A DNA stretch of 64,000 bases, from contig OX104116.1 of the NCBI GenBank assembly GCA_944474755.1, positions 5,583,547-5,647,546 on the forward strand, in the 5' to 3' direction. The DNA comes from Limnoperna fortunei. Its lineage: Eukaryota > Mollusca > Bivalvia > Mytilida > Modiolidae. A program made the position numbers and the translations under genes. Below, one piece after another: positions 24,301-39,300 of the stretch (the stretch's first letter is position 1; the number at the start of each line of letters is the position of its first letter). Below the pieces are notes generated by a model, which was given only the letters and a program-made list of their open reading frames with translations, had not been told where the DNA came from and made no database searches.

Positions 24301-27300
24301 TAGATGATAGATGTCAATGAGAGGTACTAGCTAATATAATTTCTGGCGTAGATGATAGATGTCAATGAGAGGTACTAACTAATATGATTCTGGCGTAGAT
24401 GATAGATGTCAATGAGAGGTACTAACTAATATGATTCTGGCGTAGATGATAGATGTTTAATTCTATTCAGGCAGCGCACGAATTTAAACTTCAGTGCAAT
24501 AACAACGGGATGACTCACCTGCTACAGGAACTTTTGCAGATACTTGCAAATGCGAAAGATGTTGAACCTGGATCTAAATTTCAGGTAAATGAAATAATAA
24601 TTCAGAATTTGCATTTGAACACGAGGAACTGCTTTACTTTAAAACAAATAACTGAAAAAATCACAAATATTTCAATGAAAATTGCATGGTGCGTTAACAA
24701 TGACGATGTATGAATAATTGAGGAGTTTGTAATGACGATGATGCTCATGCAATGCTGAAGGATCATTGTAATGCGTAAAGAGAGCTAAAATAAAACAATA
24801 AAGAAGAGACTATTATGGAACTGTAGTAAAATAAAAAAAATCAAAGGAAACCGACCGAACCATAAGAGCCGAAAGTCAAAGGGACAATTACAAATCAGGA
24901 TATAGACAAACATATACAACGCAAAACGAAAAGCAATAACACAAATACAGAAAGTAAGTTACACGAACCCAATAAAAACCATGCGTGCACTCAGATGCTC
25001 CAGGCGAGTAATTAGTGTCTGGCTCTAATTAGACACCCGTCGAGTTACTCATTGCCGTGCCTAGGAAAAAGTCAGATCCAGGAATAGGAAACATAACCTA
25101 TGACTCGGCGAGAATGTCCGATTGTATTTGAGGGATTGATTTTCGATAACGATCAATCGGGTCATGAAGACGACCATAGAATTAATTCTAACTTCGAGCA
25201 TCAAATTAGTTGTCTCACTTCTGTTATAACCCACGCTTCGCTGTGATGTAAAAAAGAAAAAAAAACCGATATTATAAGTAATCAACTGATTGTTTGAGGT
25301 ATCATGAACTGTAATATTAAACAAGTTATATGATAGTTTTAACAAGTTATATGATAGTTTTAACAAGTTATATGATAGTTTTAACAAGTTAACCTTTTTA
25401 CATTGTAGATCATTCTGACCATATTAGACAGTGCTTTTGAAAGTAACAACAACGGGAGCAATTTCCAGAAATGTTTCGTACGTAGCCATACATTATATAT
25501 ATATATGTAAGAATTTGGGATTCTAATAGATCTGGACATAATCCATAAATGGTCACAGAAATGGCTCGTAACATTTAATTCACGTAAAATGGAAACAATG
25601 ACCATAACAAGACTAACAAAAAAAAACTATTCATCCCGATGTCCTTTTTTTTACTCAAAGATTGAATGTGTTAACGATCATAAACACTTAGGCCTTACCC
25701 TTTCTGAAGATGAAAGCTGGAAAAGTCACATCGATAATATTGTTCATAAAGCCTATATAAGAATTAACATCCTACGTAAATTCAAATTTATATTAGATAG
25801 ACGGACTCTTGAGAAAATATATTTCACATTCATTCGCCCTATCTTGGAGTATGCCGATGTCATTTGGGATAATCAAATTGCTATTCTGAAGCATAAAGTT
25901 GAGAACGTTCAGATTGCAGCAGCCAGGGGGGACAAGGCTAACATCACTGAACAACTTATATACAGAAACTGGCTGGGAAAAATTGTGCGATCGTAGAGAA
26001 ACACATCGTCTTTTTTACTTTTATAAGATGATAAACTCACTCACCCCTTCTTACTTATCAAAGTTAATCCCAAATAGGTTTAACGAAATTCACAATTATA
26101 ACACCCGAAACGGTGGCCTTGGTGGCCGAGTGGTCAAGGTAGTTCGTCTACTATTGATCACGTGGTCTGTCAACACTGAGATTGCGGGTTCGATTCTCAC
26201 TGAGGCAGGGTGTACTCGACTTAATTGACAAGGATTGCCAGTTTTCCTACCGCAGGTCGGGGGTTTTCTACGGGTACTCCGGCTTCCTCCCCCAATAAAA
26301 ACTGGACGCCATGATATAGCTGAAAAATTGCTGAAAGTGGCGTTAAACACCATCAAACAAACGAAACAAACAAACACCCGAAACTCTTCCCTGATCCAAC
26401 CCATTCGAGCCAGAACCTACTTATACTCAAACTACTTTCTGCCATCAACAGTCAGATCCTGGAATTCCCTTCCTTTGGCGGTACAATCATTGCCTACACT
26501 GAGTAGCTTTAAATTCTATTTTAAAAATAAATTGAAAAAGAAACCGTTCTAATACTATCATGGCAATCGTAAAAGCCAAATTCTACACGCTCGTCTTCGT
26601 ATAAAATGCAGCAATCTTAATGAACATTTGTATACAAAAAAATTGGTCCCCTCCGCACTTTGTGAGTGTGGATCTGTCGAAACTAAATCCCATTTCTTGC
26701 TACATTTTCCTAAGTATACCGAATTGAGGACTCGTTATATACAATCACTACGTCTGCCAGTTTTGCTTCTTTACTGTTCTATTGATCTTCCTTCAGATAC
26801 GAATCTATACATTTTTACATAAATTCAGCGTTACATTCTTGAAAGTAAGCGATTTTGAGAATACATGTATATATATTATACCTCTTTACATATTTTGTTT
26901 TTCTTTCACTTTTCACACATCACTTTTCCCTCTTAAATTTAACTTGAAATTATTCTTAACCACTTTCGCCTTACTCTCTCTCTTCTTATATTGTTCTCAT
27001 GTGTTAACATTTATTTTTTGCATTTGATAATGAATTGATTTATTTGTTTCACCTTCGAGTTATGTTATGGTAATTTAATTTGGTATCCAGGAGACGGATT
27101 AACATAAGACTTGAAGTCTTGTTTCCGAATCCTATTAATTAATTGTATTATTGATGATTGAAACTGTAAATTGTATATACATGTATTTAATGATTGGTTA
27201 ATAAAATATGTCTACACTTCACGGCAATTTCTAATAAGCATAATACAAATATTAGGAATCAAAATGAGACGACATAGATTGTCATTCATCTCCCTCTTTT

Positions 27301-30300
27301 CTCTACTGACACAAGACTATAAAATTTAACGTTTAGATAATAAACTCCTTAGACAGAAATCAACTAAGCAACTTTTATTTTGACTGCATTGGAGAAAATA
27401 TATAAAATATTCATTTCTTCGAGGCTTCTTTATGCAATTCTAATATTATTTACAAATTAGTAGAACCCGTTTGTTTTCCATGCAGATTCCATATTTTGCT
27501 GTGACGTAGAACCCCTGTTTGTTTTCCAGACACATTCCCTATTTAGCTTTCACGTAGAACCCCTGTTTGTTTACACATTCTCTATTTTGAAATGTTAAAG
27601 AGTTTTATCTTATTATTCTTTTTCCTGCAATTTAAACGCTGATGTTTAGTTTGTATTTATTTTTTTGTACCTTCTTTATTTTTCAGCAATCTAAAGAATC
27701 CTCCATTTTGGTAGAGCCATTTATTAGGACAACAATGCAGAAACTTAATATAACGTCTAAAAAGGAATTTGTTCTACCAAATTTGGGTAAGAGAAAAAAA
27801 ATTATAAAGGTAGCCAATACATATTTTGCAGAAATAGTTAGACCTTATAGTGATGAAACGTATAAGAAGCAACAAAATAAATGTAGTATAAGATTAAAGA
27901 TAAGATAAGATAAGATAAGATAAGATAAGATAATATTTATTGATATAAAAACCCAAAAATGAGTTGTTATCAGCAACAAACACAAGGAATACAGTATATA
28001 CATAGAAAACAACAATTACATATATATATGTGGGATGTACCCATGAAACCACTGGGATGTTTCGACTGAGGAGACAACTGTATACAATTCATCATATATA
28101 TATACTCAATAACATTATTTAATGATATAATGGGCTTGTAAAAGCCTATTTCTATATTTATAAAGTCCACTTATTCCTGAAATGCAACACATGCTAACAT
28201 CATAATCATTACTTTGAAAAATGAAATGAAATTTTTCTGTGTCAGACATTTTAATAAAATCTGGTACAATATCAGAAATTCTTTTGAAAAAGTCTATGCG
28301 ATATTCTTCGAGCTTAATGCATTTAATACTAAAGTGTAATTCATCTTCTACTTCAGTCTTACATAATGGACATAATCTGTTGTCTAAACTGAGTTTTCTA
28401 TGTCTACCCTTTTCAATCATTAAAGAGCTATTGCTTATACGAATTCTGACAAAATTTATAAGATCAGTTCTATCAGTGTCTAAAGTTAAAAATTTTTCCA
28501 TTTCAAATTCTTTTTTAAATTGTTGATACGTTCTTAGCTTGTTTCTCGAGTTGATATTTGAACTATTGGAAATTTTATCTTTCCAACTGTGGACAAACTT
28601 TTCTTTTAAATTTCTAGAAATTGCAAACATTAATCTATTTTTACTAAATGTATTTTGGTTTTGCCAGACATGGTTAAACCCTGTTTTATGGAAGAGAAGT
28701 TTCATTTTCTCTTTTAACCAAAATGAAATATGAATTAAATGTGAATTATCTCCCTTTTATGCAGACATTAAATTGAAATCATAGGCATGGCAGCCGGTAC
28801 GCCAGGTACGGCTTCCGCCGTACCAATAACTTTTGCAGGTACGGCATGCCGTACCAATAATTTTCAGGAAAAAAAAATTATTCAATTTTTTTTAATTTTT
28901 ATTGGTGTCTTTTGGCTATTCTCTCATCTCAAATACATAGGCGTATCAGCCGGTACGGCAGGTACAGCTTCGGTCGTACCAACATCAAATGCGATGCTAC
29001 GCCTCTAGAAATACAAATGAATTAAACGCGATTATTGTAAGGAAATAAACATGCATGACTAAAATGATTAACTGTCATACGTAAATATTGAACCGGAAAG
29101 ACTTCCATTTGAACCCCCCCACTAAAAATTGCATTATTTCGAACGTAAATAAAAGAATTTGGCACGGGGTGGCAGCTACTGGTGAACCTCACAGTGGACA
29201 CAGTCATGCATTGCCAATTGGACAGGCGCAAGCCGTGTGAACTCCATGTATCTTGTGATAGTCTAATGCATTGCGTTTTTATTGGGGGTTCAATTGGAAG
29301 TCTTACCATCGAACCAATAATAGAGGTTGTTTAAGTATATCTTGAGACTAATGCAGCCTATCGTAACTGGATAGCGAACAAAAGATACCAAGTAGTTAGA
29401 CAATTTCTTTAAAATTATTATGGCCGAGTGGTTAAGGTAGTTAGTCTACTATTGATCACTTGGTCTGTCAACACTGAGATTATGGGTTCGAGACTCACTG
29501 CAGGCAGGGCAGGGTGTACTCGACTCCAACCTTAACTGACAAACAAAAAATTAAATTACAGTGTATTATGTTATTGAGGAAGACGCACATATTATAAAAT
29601 ATTATAAACCACGATGAATCAGGATTTTAATGCCCTTCTCATCATAGCTATTGTAGTTAAACAAAAAGTGTTTAGATGATGTTGTTTAACGCCATTTTAG
29701 CGTCCAGTTTCTATTGGGGACCAAGCCGGAGTACGCGGAGAAAAACCCCGACCTTTGGTAGGAAAACTGACAAATTCCTGTCAATTAAGACTGGAGTCGA
29801 ACACACCATACACAGTGAGGCTCGAACCCGCAATATAAGTGCTGACATACCAAGTGATCAATATTATGATCAATAGTAACCACTCGGCCACCTAGGCCCA
29901 ACAAGTACTGAATGCAAAAGTTGCATTTAAAAAATGTCTACGGTGAATGTTTTAATTTGTAATGCTTGGACCAAAAACTTTTCTGATGTCATTTACAGCG
30001 GGGGCCAAGTAGTTGGGTATCTAAAGGTGATCTTTGGTTTGTCCGAGTCCGACTTTGTGCAAACTGTTCTCGACTCCAACCTTACTAGAAAAGAACGACA
30101 CCTAGTCCCAATAAAAAGTTATCTACAAATTGATGAAATTGGCGTAGAAAAACAAAACATGGTATTTTAATGTGTATTCCACATTCTTATTTTAGGCTAC
30201 ATATTAGAATTCACTAGTTTGGAAAACATACATACGAGGGATTATCAGTTAGGAAATGTTACCATCCAAATCATACAGCCATCTGTTTACCAACCAGGTA

Positions 30301-33300
30301 AGACGACTAAGTATTAAAAGTTACAAACAAACACGCTGTACAGATAGTAAATTCAAAGATGTAATGTGATTTTTTCGAAAATAAGATCGTAAAACAGAAA
30401 TACGCCCACTGTATAAGATCAGTTTACTTGTATAGACTGGAGTCCTACACAGGACGTGTAATTTAATAAATGTGCTGTCCGCGTATTTGTTTTCTCAGCA
30501 TTCGCTTATGTTCAAAATAGAAAAAATGTGTTGGCTTTTATCGATAATAATTTATATAGTCATTGTCAATGCACTTAGCTGAAAACGCAAAAAGGTTTTT
30601 TTAAACTCTTAAAGGTTTTTTTATTCCAATGATATGGACGGCCGTAGCAAAAATGTGTCATAATGTTTTCGAAGTACCTTGATAAAAGCTTGTAAATTTC
30701 CATTTTTAGTCTTTCAGTATTTTTATTTGCGCGTTCCTGGTGTTTCTTAGCTAAACCCAACGCGTCCCTAGCGTATTAATTATAATAACTTAAGTAACTA
30801 AGATTATGTTAGCATCTATTCATGTACTGAACGATAGACATAAATTTGTAAAACCTACTAAATGCACATTTACAAAATCATAGAAACTGACATATATCAA
30901 TATGTTATATAGAGTTGTCTTTCTTTTGTCATTCCAGAAGACGAAGAGATTACCATATCTATCGTAGTATTTAATTTCAATAAGTCGTCATCAAACACAC
31001 AACTCTATGAATGGGCAAGGTAATGTTTCAGTCGTCATCAAACACACAACTCTATGAATGGGCTAGGTAATGTTTCGGTCGTCATCAAACACACAACTCT
31101 ATGAATGGGCAAGGTAATGTTTCGTTATGAATGGGCAAGGTAATGTTTCAGTCGTCATCAAACACACAACTCTATGAATGGGCAAGGTAATGTTTCAGTC
31201 GTCATCAAACACACAACTCTATGAATGGGCAAGGTAATGTTTCAGTCGTCATCAAACACACAACTCTATGAATGGGCAAGGTAATGTTTCAGTCGTCATC
31301 AAACACACAACTCTATGAATGGGCAAGGTAATGTTTCAGTCGTCATCAAACACACAACTCTATGAATGAGCAAGGTAATGTTTCAGTCGTCATCAAACAC
31401 ACAACTCTATGAATGGGCAAGGTAATGTTTCAGTCGTCATCAAACACACAACTCTATGAATGGGCAAGGTAATGTTTCAGTCGTCATCAAACACACAACT
31501 CTATGAATGGGCAAGGTAATGTTTCAGTCGTCATCAAACACACAACTCTATGAATGGGCAAGGTAATGTTTCAGTCGTCATCAAACACACAACTCTATGA
31601 ATGGGCAAGGTAATGTTTCAGTCGTCATCAAACACACAACTCTATGAATGGGCAAGGTAATGTTTCAGTCGTCATCAAACACACAACTCTATGAATGAGC
31701 AAGGTAATGTTTCAGTCGTCATCAAACACACAACTCTATGAATGGGCAAGGTAATGTTTCAGTCGTCATCAAACACACAACTCTATGAATGGGCAAGGTA
31801 ATGTTTCAGTCGTCATCAAACACACAACTCTATGAATGGGCAAGGTAATGTTTCAGTCGTCATCAAACACACAACTCTATGAATGGGCAAGGTAATGTTT
31901 CAGTCGTCATCAAACACACAACTCTATGAATGGGCAAGGTAATGTTTCAGTCGTCATCAAACACACAACTCTATGAATGGGCAAGGTAATGTTTCAGTCG
32001 TCATCAAACACACAACTCTATGAATGAGCAAGGTAATGTTTCAGTCGTCATCAAACACACAACTCTATGAATGAGCTAGGTAATGTTTCGGTCGTCATCA
32101 AACACACAACTCTATGAATGAGCAAGGTAATGTTTCAGTCGTCATCAAACACACAGCTCTATGAATGGGCTAGGTAATGTTTCGTTATGAATGGGCAAGG
32201 TAATGTTTCAGTCGTCATCAAACACACAGCTCTATGAATGGGCAAGGTAATGTTTCAGTCGTCATCAAACACACAACTCTATGAATGGGCAAGGTAATGT
32301 TTCAGTCGTCATCAAACACACAACTCTATGAATGGGCAAGGTAATGTTTCAGTCGTCATCAAACACACAACTCTATGAATGGGCTAGGTAATGTTTCGGT
32401 CGTCATCAAACACACAACTCTATGAATGGGCAAGGTAATGTTTCGTTATGAATGGGCAAGGTAATGTTTCAGTCGTCATCAAACACACAACTCTATGAAT
32501 GGGCAAGGTAATGTTTCAGTCGTCATCAAACACACAACTCTATGAATGGGCAAGGTAATGTTTCAGTCGTCATCAAACACACAACTCTATGAATGGGCAA
32601 GGTAATGTTTCAGTCGTCATCAAACACACAACTCTATGAATGGGCAAGGTAATGTTTCAGTCGTCATCAAACACACAGCTCTATGAATGGGCAAGGTAAT
32701 GTTTCAGTCGTCATCAAACACACAACTCTATGAATGGGCTAGGTAATGTTTCGGTCGTCATCAAACACACAACTCTATGAATGGGCAAGGTAATGTTTCG
32801 TTATGAATGGGCAAGGTAATGTTTCAGTCGTCATCAAACACACAACTCTATGAATGGGCAAGGTAATGTTTCAGTCGTCATCAAACACACAACTCTATGA
32901 ATGGGCAAGGTAATGTTTCAGTCGTCATCAAACACACAACTCTATGAATGGGCAAGGTAATGTTTCAGTCGTCATCAAACACACAACTCTATGAATGGGC
33001 AAGGTAATGTTTCAGTCGTCATCAAACACACAACTCTATGAATGGGCAAGGTAATGTTTCAGTCGTCATCAAACACACAACTCTATGAATGGGCAAGGTA
33101 ATGTTTCAGTCGTCATCAAACACACAGCTCTATGAATGGGCAAGGTAATGTTTCAGTCGTCATCAAACACACAACTCTATGAATGGGCAAGGTAATGTTT
33201 CAGTCGTCATCAAACACACAACTCTATGAATGAGCAAGGTAATGTTTCAGTCGTCATCAAACACACAACTCTATGAATGAGCAAGGTAATGTTTCAGTCG

Positions 33301-36300
33301 TCATCAAACACACAACTCTATGAATGGGCAAGGTAATGTTTCAGTCGTCATCAAACACACAACTCTATGAATGGGCAAGGTAATGTTTCAGTCGTCATCA
33401 AACACACAGCTCTATGAATGGGCTAGGTAATGTTTCAGTCGTCATCAAACACACAACTCTATGAATGGGCAAGGTAATGTTTCGTTATGAATGGGCAACG
33501 TAATGTTTCAGTCGTCATCAAACACACAACTCTATGAATGAGCAAGGTAATGTTTCAGTCGTCATCAAACACACAACTCTATGAATGAGCAAGGTAATGT
33601 TTCGTTATGAATGGGCAACGTAATGTTTCAGTCGTCATCAAACACACAACTCTATGAATGGGCTAGGTAATGTTTCAGTCGTCATCAAACACACAACTCT
33701 ATGAATGGGCAAGGTAATGTTTCAGTCGTCATCAAACACACAACTCTATGAATGGGCAAGGTAATGTTTCAGTCGTCATCAAACACACAACTCTATGAAT
33801 GGGCAAGGTAATGTTTCAGTCGTCATCAAACACACAACTCTATGAATGAGCAAGGTAATGTTTCAGTCGTCATCAAACACACAACTCTATGAATGGGCAA
33901 GGTAATGTTTCAGTCGTCATCAAACACACAACTCTATGAATGGGCAAGGTAATGTTTCAGTCGTCATCAAACACACAACTCTATGAATGGGCAAGGTAAT
34001 GTTTCAGTCGTCATCAAACACACAACTCTATGAATGGGCTAGGTAATGTTTCGTAAAAAATAAATTAAAATGCACTTGGGGATGTTTACCCCAAAACAAT
34101 AGCTTATATCTGAATCAAAAAATTATCGTGCCTAAGATATGTTTACTTGATTGTTTTTGTTTGAATGGTGTTTTATGCCACTTTCAGCAATTTTTCAGCT
34201 GACATCCCAGACCTTCGGTAGTATGTTTACATGTATGAAGTTTTGCAACTATTTAGCAATATTTCTGCATATTCAGAACTTTTAATATCTATATGTTAAC
34301 TTAAGGGAGTGACATGACAATGAGGAAGATGTAATAGAATTAGTAGCCATAGACCACTTAGTAAAGATCTTGCATTATTCTTAGATATGCGGTGTGCATG
34401 GCTCGCCAAACAAAATCTCTGATTTAAACATACTTCCTTGTCGCATTTTGTAAATTTCATATATTGAAATTGACCTCTTAGGTAAATGGTATACCTCTTA
34501 TGGAAGATTAAGCGATTAAGTTAATTGATTTTTGTTCAAAGCTTTAAATAGAAAAAAGACCACAAACTGTAACAATCATGTCCTAAAATTGAAAAATTCA
34601 GTTCTTGGGGACTTTTTGGATCGTATGTTTTCCAATGAACTTGAGATGTAATTCATAACAAACAGTATAAGGCCTGTTTGGTTTTCTATATCTTATATCT
34701 TATATAATCTTAAAATTGCTTATAATGGTCGGTTAAACTCTAAATTATTCAACAAGTGGATCTATTTTAATTTCTCAATAATAAATTTCCATTTCTGTGT
34801 ACTAATATTTCTGCAGCTACTTCTTATATATAAAATAGCTTTCAAGATATTCCAGAGCCTGACATTCCTGTAGTGATTTTCTTGACAGGACATTGTTACT
34901 GGTAGAAGCATTTATATTGTAAAGGAAAGTTAACCTTCTTTATAGCCACCGTAAGTCAGACAATAAACATATAAAAAGAATGTTATTTTATTGGCAAAAC
35001 GTAAATATTTGTGTTGCAGCGAAAATGAAACAATGGTTATTGGTCCGATTTTATCAGTAACAGCATATACAAACAACGGTAGACTATCTCTCCAGCACAC
35101 CTTTGTAATTACTCATGGGACACCTTTACAACAGGTACAAAAGGTAAGAATATGTCAATTGTGTAAAAACCCTACAGTAAAACAGAATAAGTGCATAAAT
35201 ACAACAGCAAGCAAAACGACGAACATGAGCATTACTCTTTAACTCTATAATGAAAACCCCTCAAATCTTAATGTTGAGTTATTGCTTCTTGTTATCATGT
35301 ATATAATTATCATGTTTTGTGTCAAAAAGGATCATCTGTCCAAAATATCAGGACCCTGAACACAATACCTACAGAGATATTTAATAAACAGACAAAACTG
35401 ATGATCTGTCTTTGTATAAAACATACATGATTTTTTTTTTGAAAGATTAGTTAAACAGAAATAAAAATTTTAAAAATAATATTTGTTACAATATGGTTTT
35501 CAAATTTATATATGTATTATTTATTTAAAAGTGTTACATTTCTAGGAATCGTTGTTCAACCGATCCCTAGTTGTTGAATCACAGTGTGTGTTTTATGATG
35601 AGTTATACTAGTAAGTAGATGTACTTCCAAGTATTAAATAACTTTTAAACGCTCTTCAAATCGCCAATTATAACTGATTAATATACTTTACATTCATCCA
35701 ATGGAATTAACTAATATAGTATTGAAGTAAGAAGAAAACTGTAGAAAAATTGATTGTTTAAAAATAATCGACAACCATAGAGACAAGGCTAGGAATGACA
35801 CACGGTACGTCGATATACCGTTAAAAAAATTCTGACAACTTAAATGGGGTACTACGAGCTTTTGATTATTTGATAATCGTTAATAAAATTGATTGTTTTA
35901 TTTTTTCGAATTATGAAATATATTTAAAAATATAATAAACTCAACACCTTTTAGATTGAACTTAGACTGCTTCTAGTTTACATGTATGTACTGTATCTAC
36001 GGGAAATACAAACAAGATTTGTTCTCGCAATTTAGATAGTTGTTGACAGTAGTATTATCTATTTAGCAATAAACAGCATGACGTCATAATTATCTGCCCT
36101 TCTGGTTAAGCGTACCAGAAGAGGATTTTTTAAAGAAAGATTCAAACTTTATTGTAGTAGATTACATGTATATGTGAGTCTTATAACTTATACTTTTCCA
36201 CTTCTGTCAGACTTCATCATGCATTTTGTTATTCTTGCAATGGGATACGAAATTTTCTTTTTTGCGGCAATATTATTAACATTATTCAAACCTTTTAAAA

Positions 36301-39300
36301 TGATGCTGCAAATTTTCAACATCCTGTTTTGTAATTGCTCAATTTTGCACAATTTTGTTCTGTAAGTTTTTCTCTTAGATCCTAACTGCCTATCTCCTTT
36401 TTCAAATGTACTTTTGTACTTACTAGGTAGGATCTCCCTTAAGAGTACTGATGAATAAGTTATAAGTCTTTAAGAACACCACCCATTTGAACTCCAACGC
36501 ATGTATGCTCTTTGTTTGTATAATGTTAAAATGATGATTGAATACAACATTATTAATCAGAAAAAAGACATTATCTATTTGATCTTAATTAAGTGCCAAC
36601 CAAAATAGAAAGATATCCAAGTATAAGCCTTTAATGACGTGGTACGACAGGTAAAATTATCCCAATAGAACATATGCTGTTGAAGCATAAATGTATGCCT
36701 TCTGATTATGTAAATGAATTTGGTATATATTTTCAAAAAAGTATAAAAAATAGTATAACCTATAACTACTTTAATTGAAAAACGATAAAACTGCAAATAA
36801 ACACTGTATCAGTAAAATGAAAATGAAAATAATAAAATGTCTGTTTATCGTAATGACTTAGTTTTCAATGAAATGATGCTGATTTCATGTTGTTATGTTC
36901 GTAACTATACCATACTTAATGTTATTCTTACCACAGTACATAAAAGAGAGATTAAATAAATATTATGTTTAGGGATGAATGAATAGGACATGTGTTATAT
37001 GTTTGTGTTACTCACATGCTGATTTTTGTTGTTGGTTTTGATTCCTTCTTTGTGCCGTGTGTCTTAAGGGGATGCAGGACACCATCCGCCGTTTTTGTGA
37101 AAATGTATAAAAAGATGTAACATTTAGGTAAATTTAATAATAATTTCTTTCATTATTAACTCTTAATTTCCATAAAAATAAAAATATAAAAATGAAAGTC
37201 TTACACTAATATTATAACTTCAAGGGTTGAAATAAAAAGTTTACGCATAAATGAGTTCGGTATTAAAAAAAATAATGAAAGTGAAATTTTTAACTATGGA
37301 GGTTATTATTACAAATAGTACAATTTTTAGCACCTTTTGACCAGTTTTTTTACAATAGACAAAAATTTAACTTCGAGATCCTTATTTTTCTTTCCATCAC
37401 TAAAATGTATACCAATTGCTTGACATTATATAAAAATTCAGAAAACATTTGAAGACTTTTTTTTAGTGCTTTTTTATTCTCTTCATTGTATAAACTGTTA
37501 ACAAATTTAAAATATCCGTGCTCAACCCCTCGAAAAAAGCTCTGAAACTCCCATTTTTATTTTGAATTATGATAACTTGTAAAAAAATAAATTATATGGC
37601 GAATTTAAAGAAAATTCATTGACACAATTGACAAATGATTTTCTATGAAAGTGTCCTGCATCCCCTTAATCTGGAATTTAACACTGTCCTTAGATTTGTT
37701 ATTTTTGTTGAACTATTGGTTCTCTTTATTATTCGTATAATACGTAAAAGGCTGTTTTTTTAATAACAATGTGCAAACAGTTGTGTTTTAAATGGTTTGA
37801 GTGGCCAATTTATTCTTATGTAGGAGTTCTGATAACTTAAAATATTGCACAATAGTTTTAAACCGTGAAACTGTACATTTTGTAAATTTCCTTGAAACAT
37901 TGTTCTTGGCCTTGGATTAAAGGGTTTCCTAATCTGATTTTTTCTTTCACTAACCATGTGATAAAAATACTCAAAAGGAATCATTTTGTCCTTCTGTTTG
38001 TTTCAGTAACTGGTCAAATTATGGTTGTACTAAAGTTGGTGAAAATGAAGGCAAAACGATGTGTGAATGTAACCACACAACCAATTTTGCTATTTTGATG
38101 CAGGTCACAGATTTTAAGGTATTGTTAAAGATGGAGTTAAGGTAAACTTTAAAATTCAATATTTTTAAATGTATTGGGTAGGGGCTGAGAATGACTTAAT
38201 TTTAATTTTAAATATTTCAAACTGACAACATTTGTTTGTATTTAAAAAAAAGATAAATTTACTTTAAATGTATTTAGTTTAAAACAATTAAGCTGAAATT
38301 GCAATGTTTTGTAACTAACTTCAAATTTTCATTGGAGGATAAATCATCCCTCCTTAACTTGTGAAAAAGGTGACAAGAAATTAAGTTTCTAATCATAATT
38401 TGCTTTTATTGATTATGCATTAGAAAAAAATTATAACATGTTTTGATAAATTTGGATTAGGATACTTCATTTTGAACAACGACTAAGAATTCATATAAAG
38501 TTATTACAGTTATTGAGCCTCCCAGAGTATCAAGGAATATTTTTTATTTATAAATTAGACTGACAATAAATTAAGAAAAATAGCAAAGGAAACCGACTGA
38601 ATAACAAGAGCCTAAAGTCAAGAGACAATTACAAATCCGGATATTGACAAACATTTACAACGCAAAACAAAAAACCAAAACACAAAAAAGACAGAGTAAC
38701 CCGAACCAATTAAAAACCATGGGTACACTCACGTGCTTCGGACGTGTAATCAGTGCCTGCCTCTAACTAGACACTCGTCAATTTTTCTTATTAGCATGTG
38801 AAAGAAAAAGTCCAATCTAGGGATAGTAAAGACTACCTATAACTCAGCAAAATTTAATTTACACTTTGCCATTAAAGTACATTAACATAGATAATGAGTT
38901 TTATTGACAAAAAGTTGACCGTAATTTTATATTAACTATACAAAGTATGTACACCGATTATAATTTAACAAATAAAACTGAAAATCTTTTTCCCCTGAAA
39001 CCACTCGTTCAATTCGAACTGAAGTTGGCATTGATGGATGTCTAATAGCTCTCTATATTTTTTATGATGACAATCTGTATTATTTTTTATCTACAAAATT
39101 GTTGGGAAGAGTAAAGTGTTGTAAAGGTTCCCAGTCATCAACCTACAGTGGCGTATAGGGGAGACCCTTTTAAGGGAATTGTCAGTCATAATACGAAAGC
39201 CTTGCCGCGGACCGTAGTGGGTAACGTGTTATTAGAGTGTCACGCTCCTTACACAATAAAGAACCCTTTTGAAGATTTCAAAAAAGTAGGCTCGTTGTAG

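Noticed and set aside
31020..34053. CRISPR-like array of direct repeats
   Set aside because: Units are contiguous with no unique spacers, and the host is a spliced eukaryotic gene. The same applies to the 53-bp and 80-bp arrays.
31020..34053. Array units as true tandem mini-exons
   Set aside because: The 12-nt gaps between the 35-nt exon-like parts are far below any known intron length and units are 47 bp, so frame would shift each time; only their use as alternative donors remains plausible.
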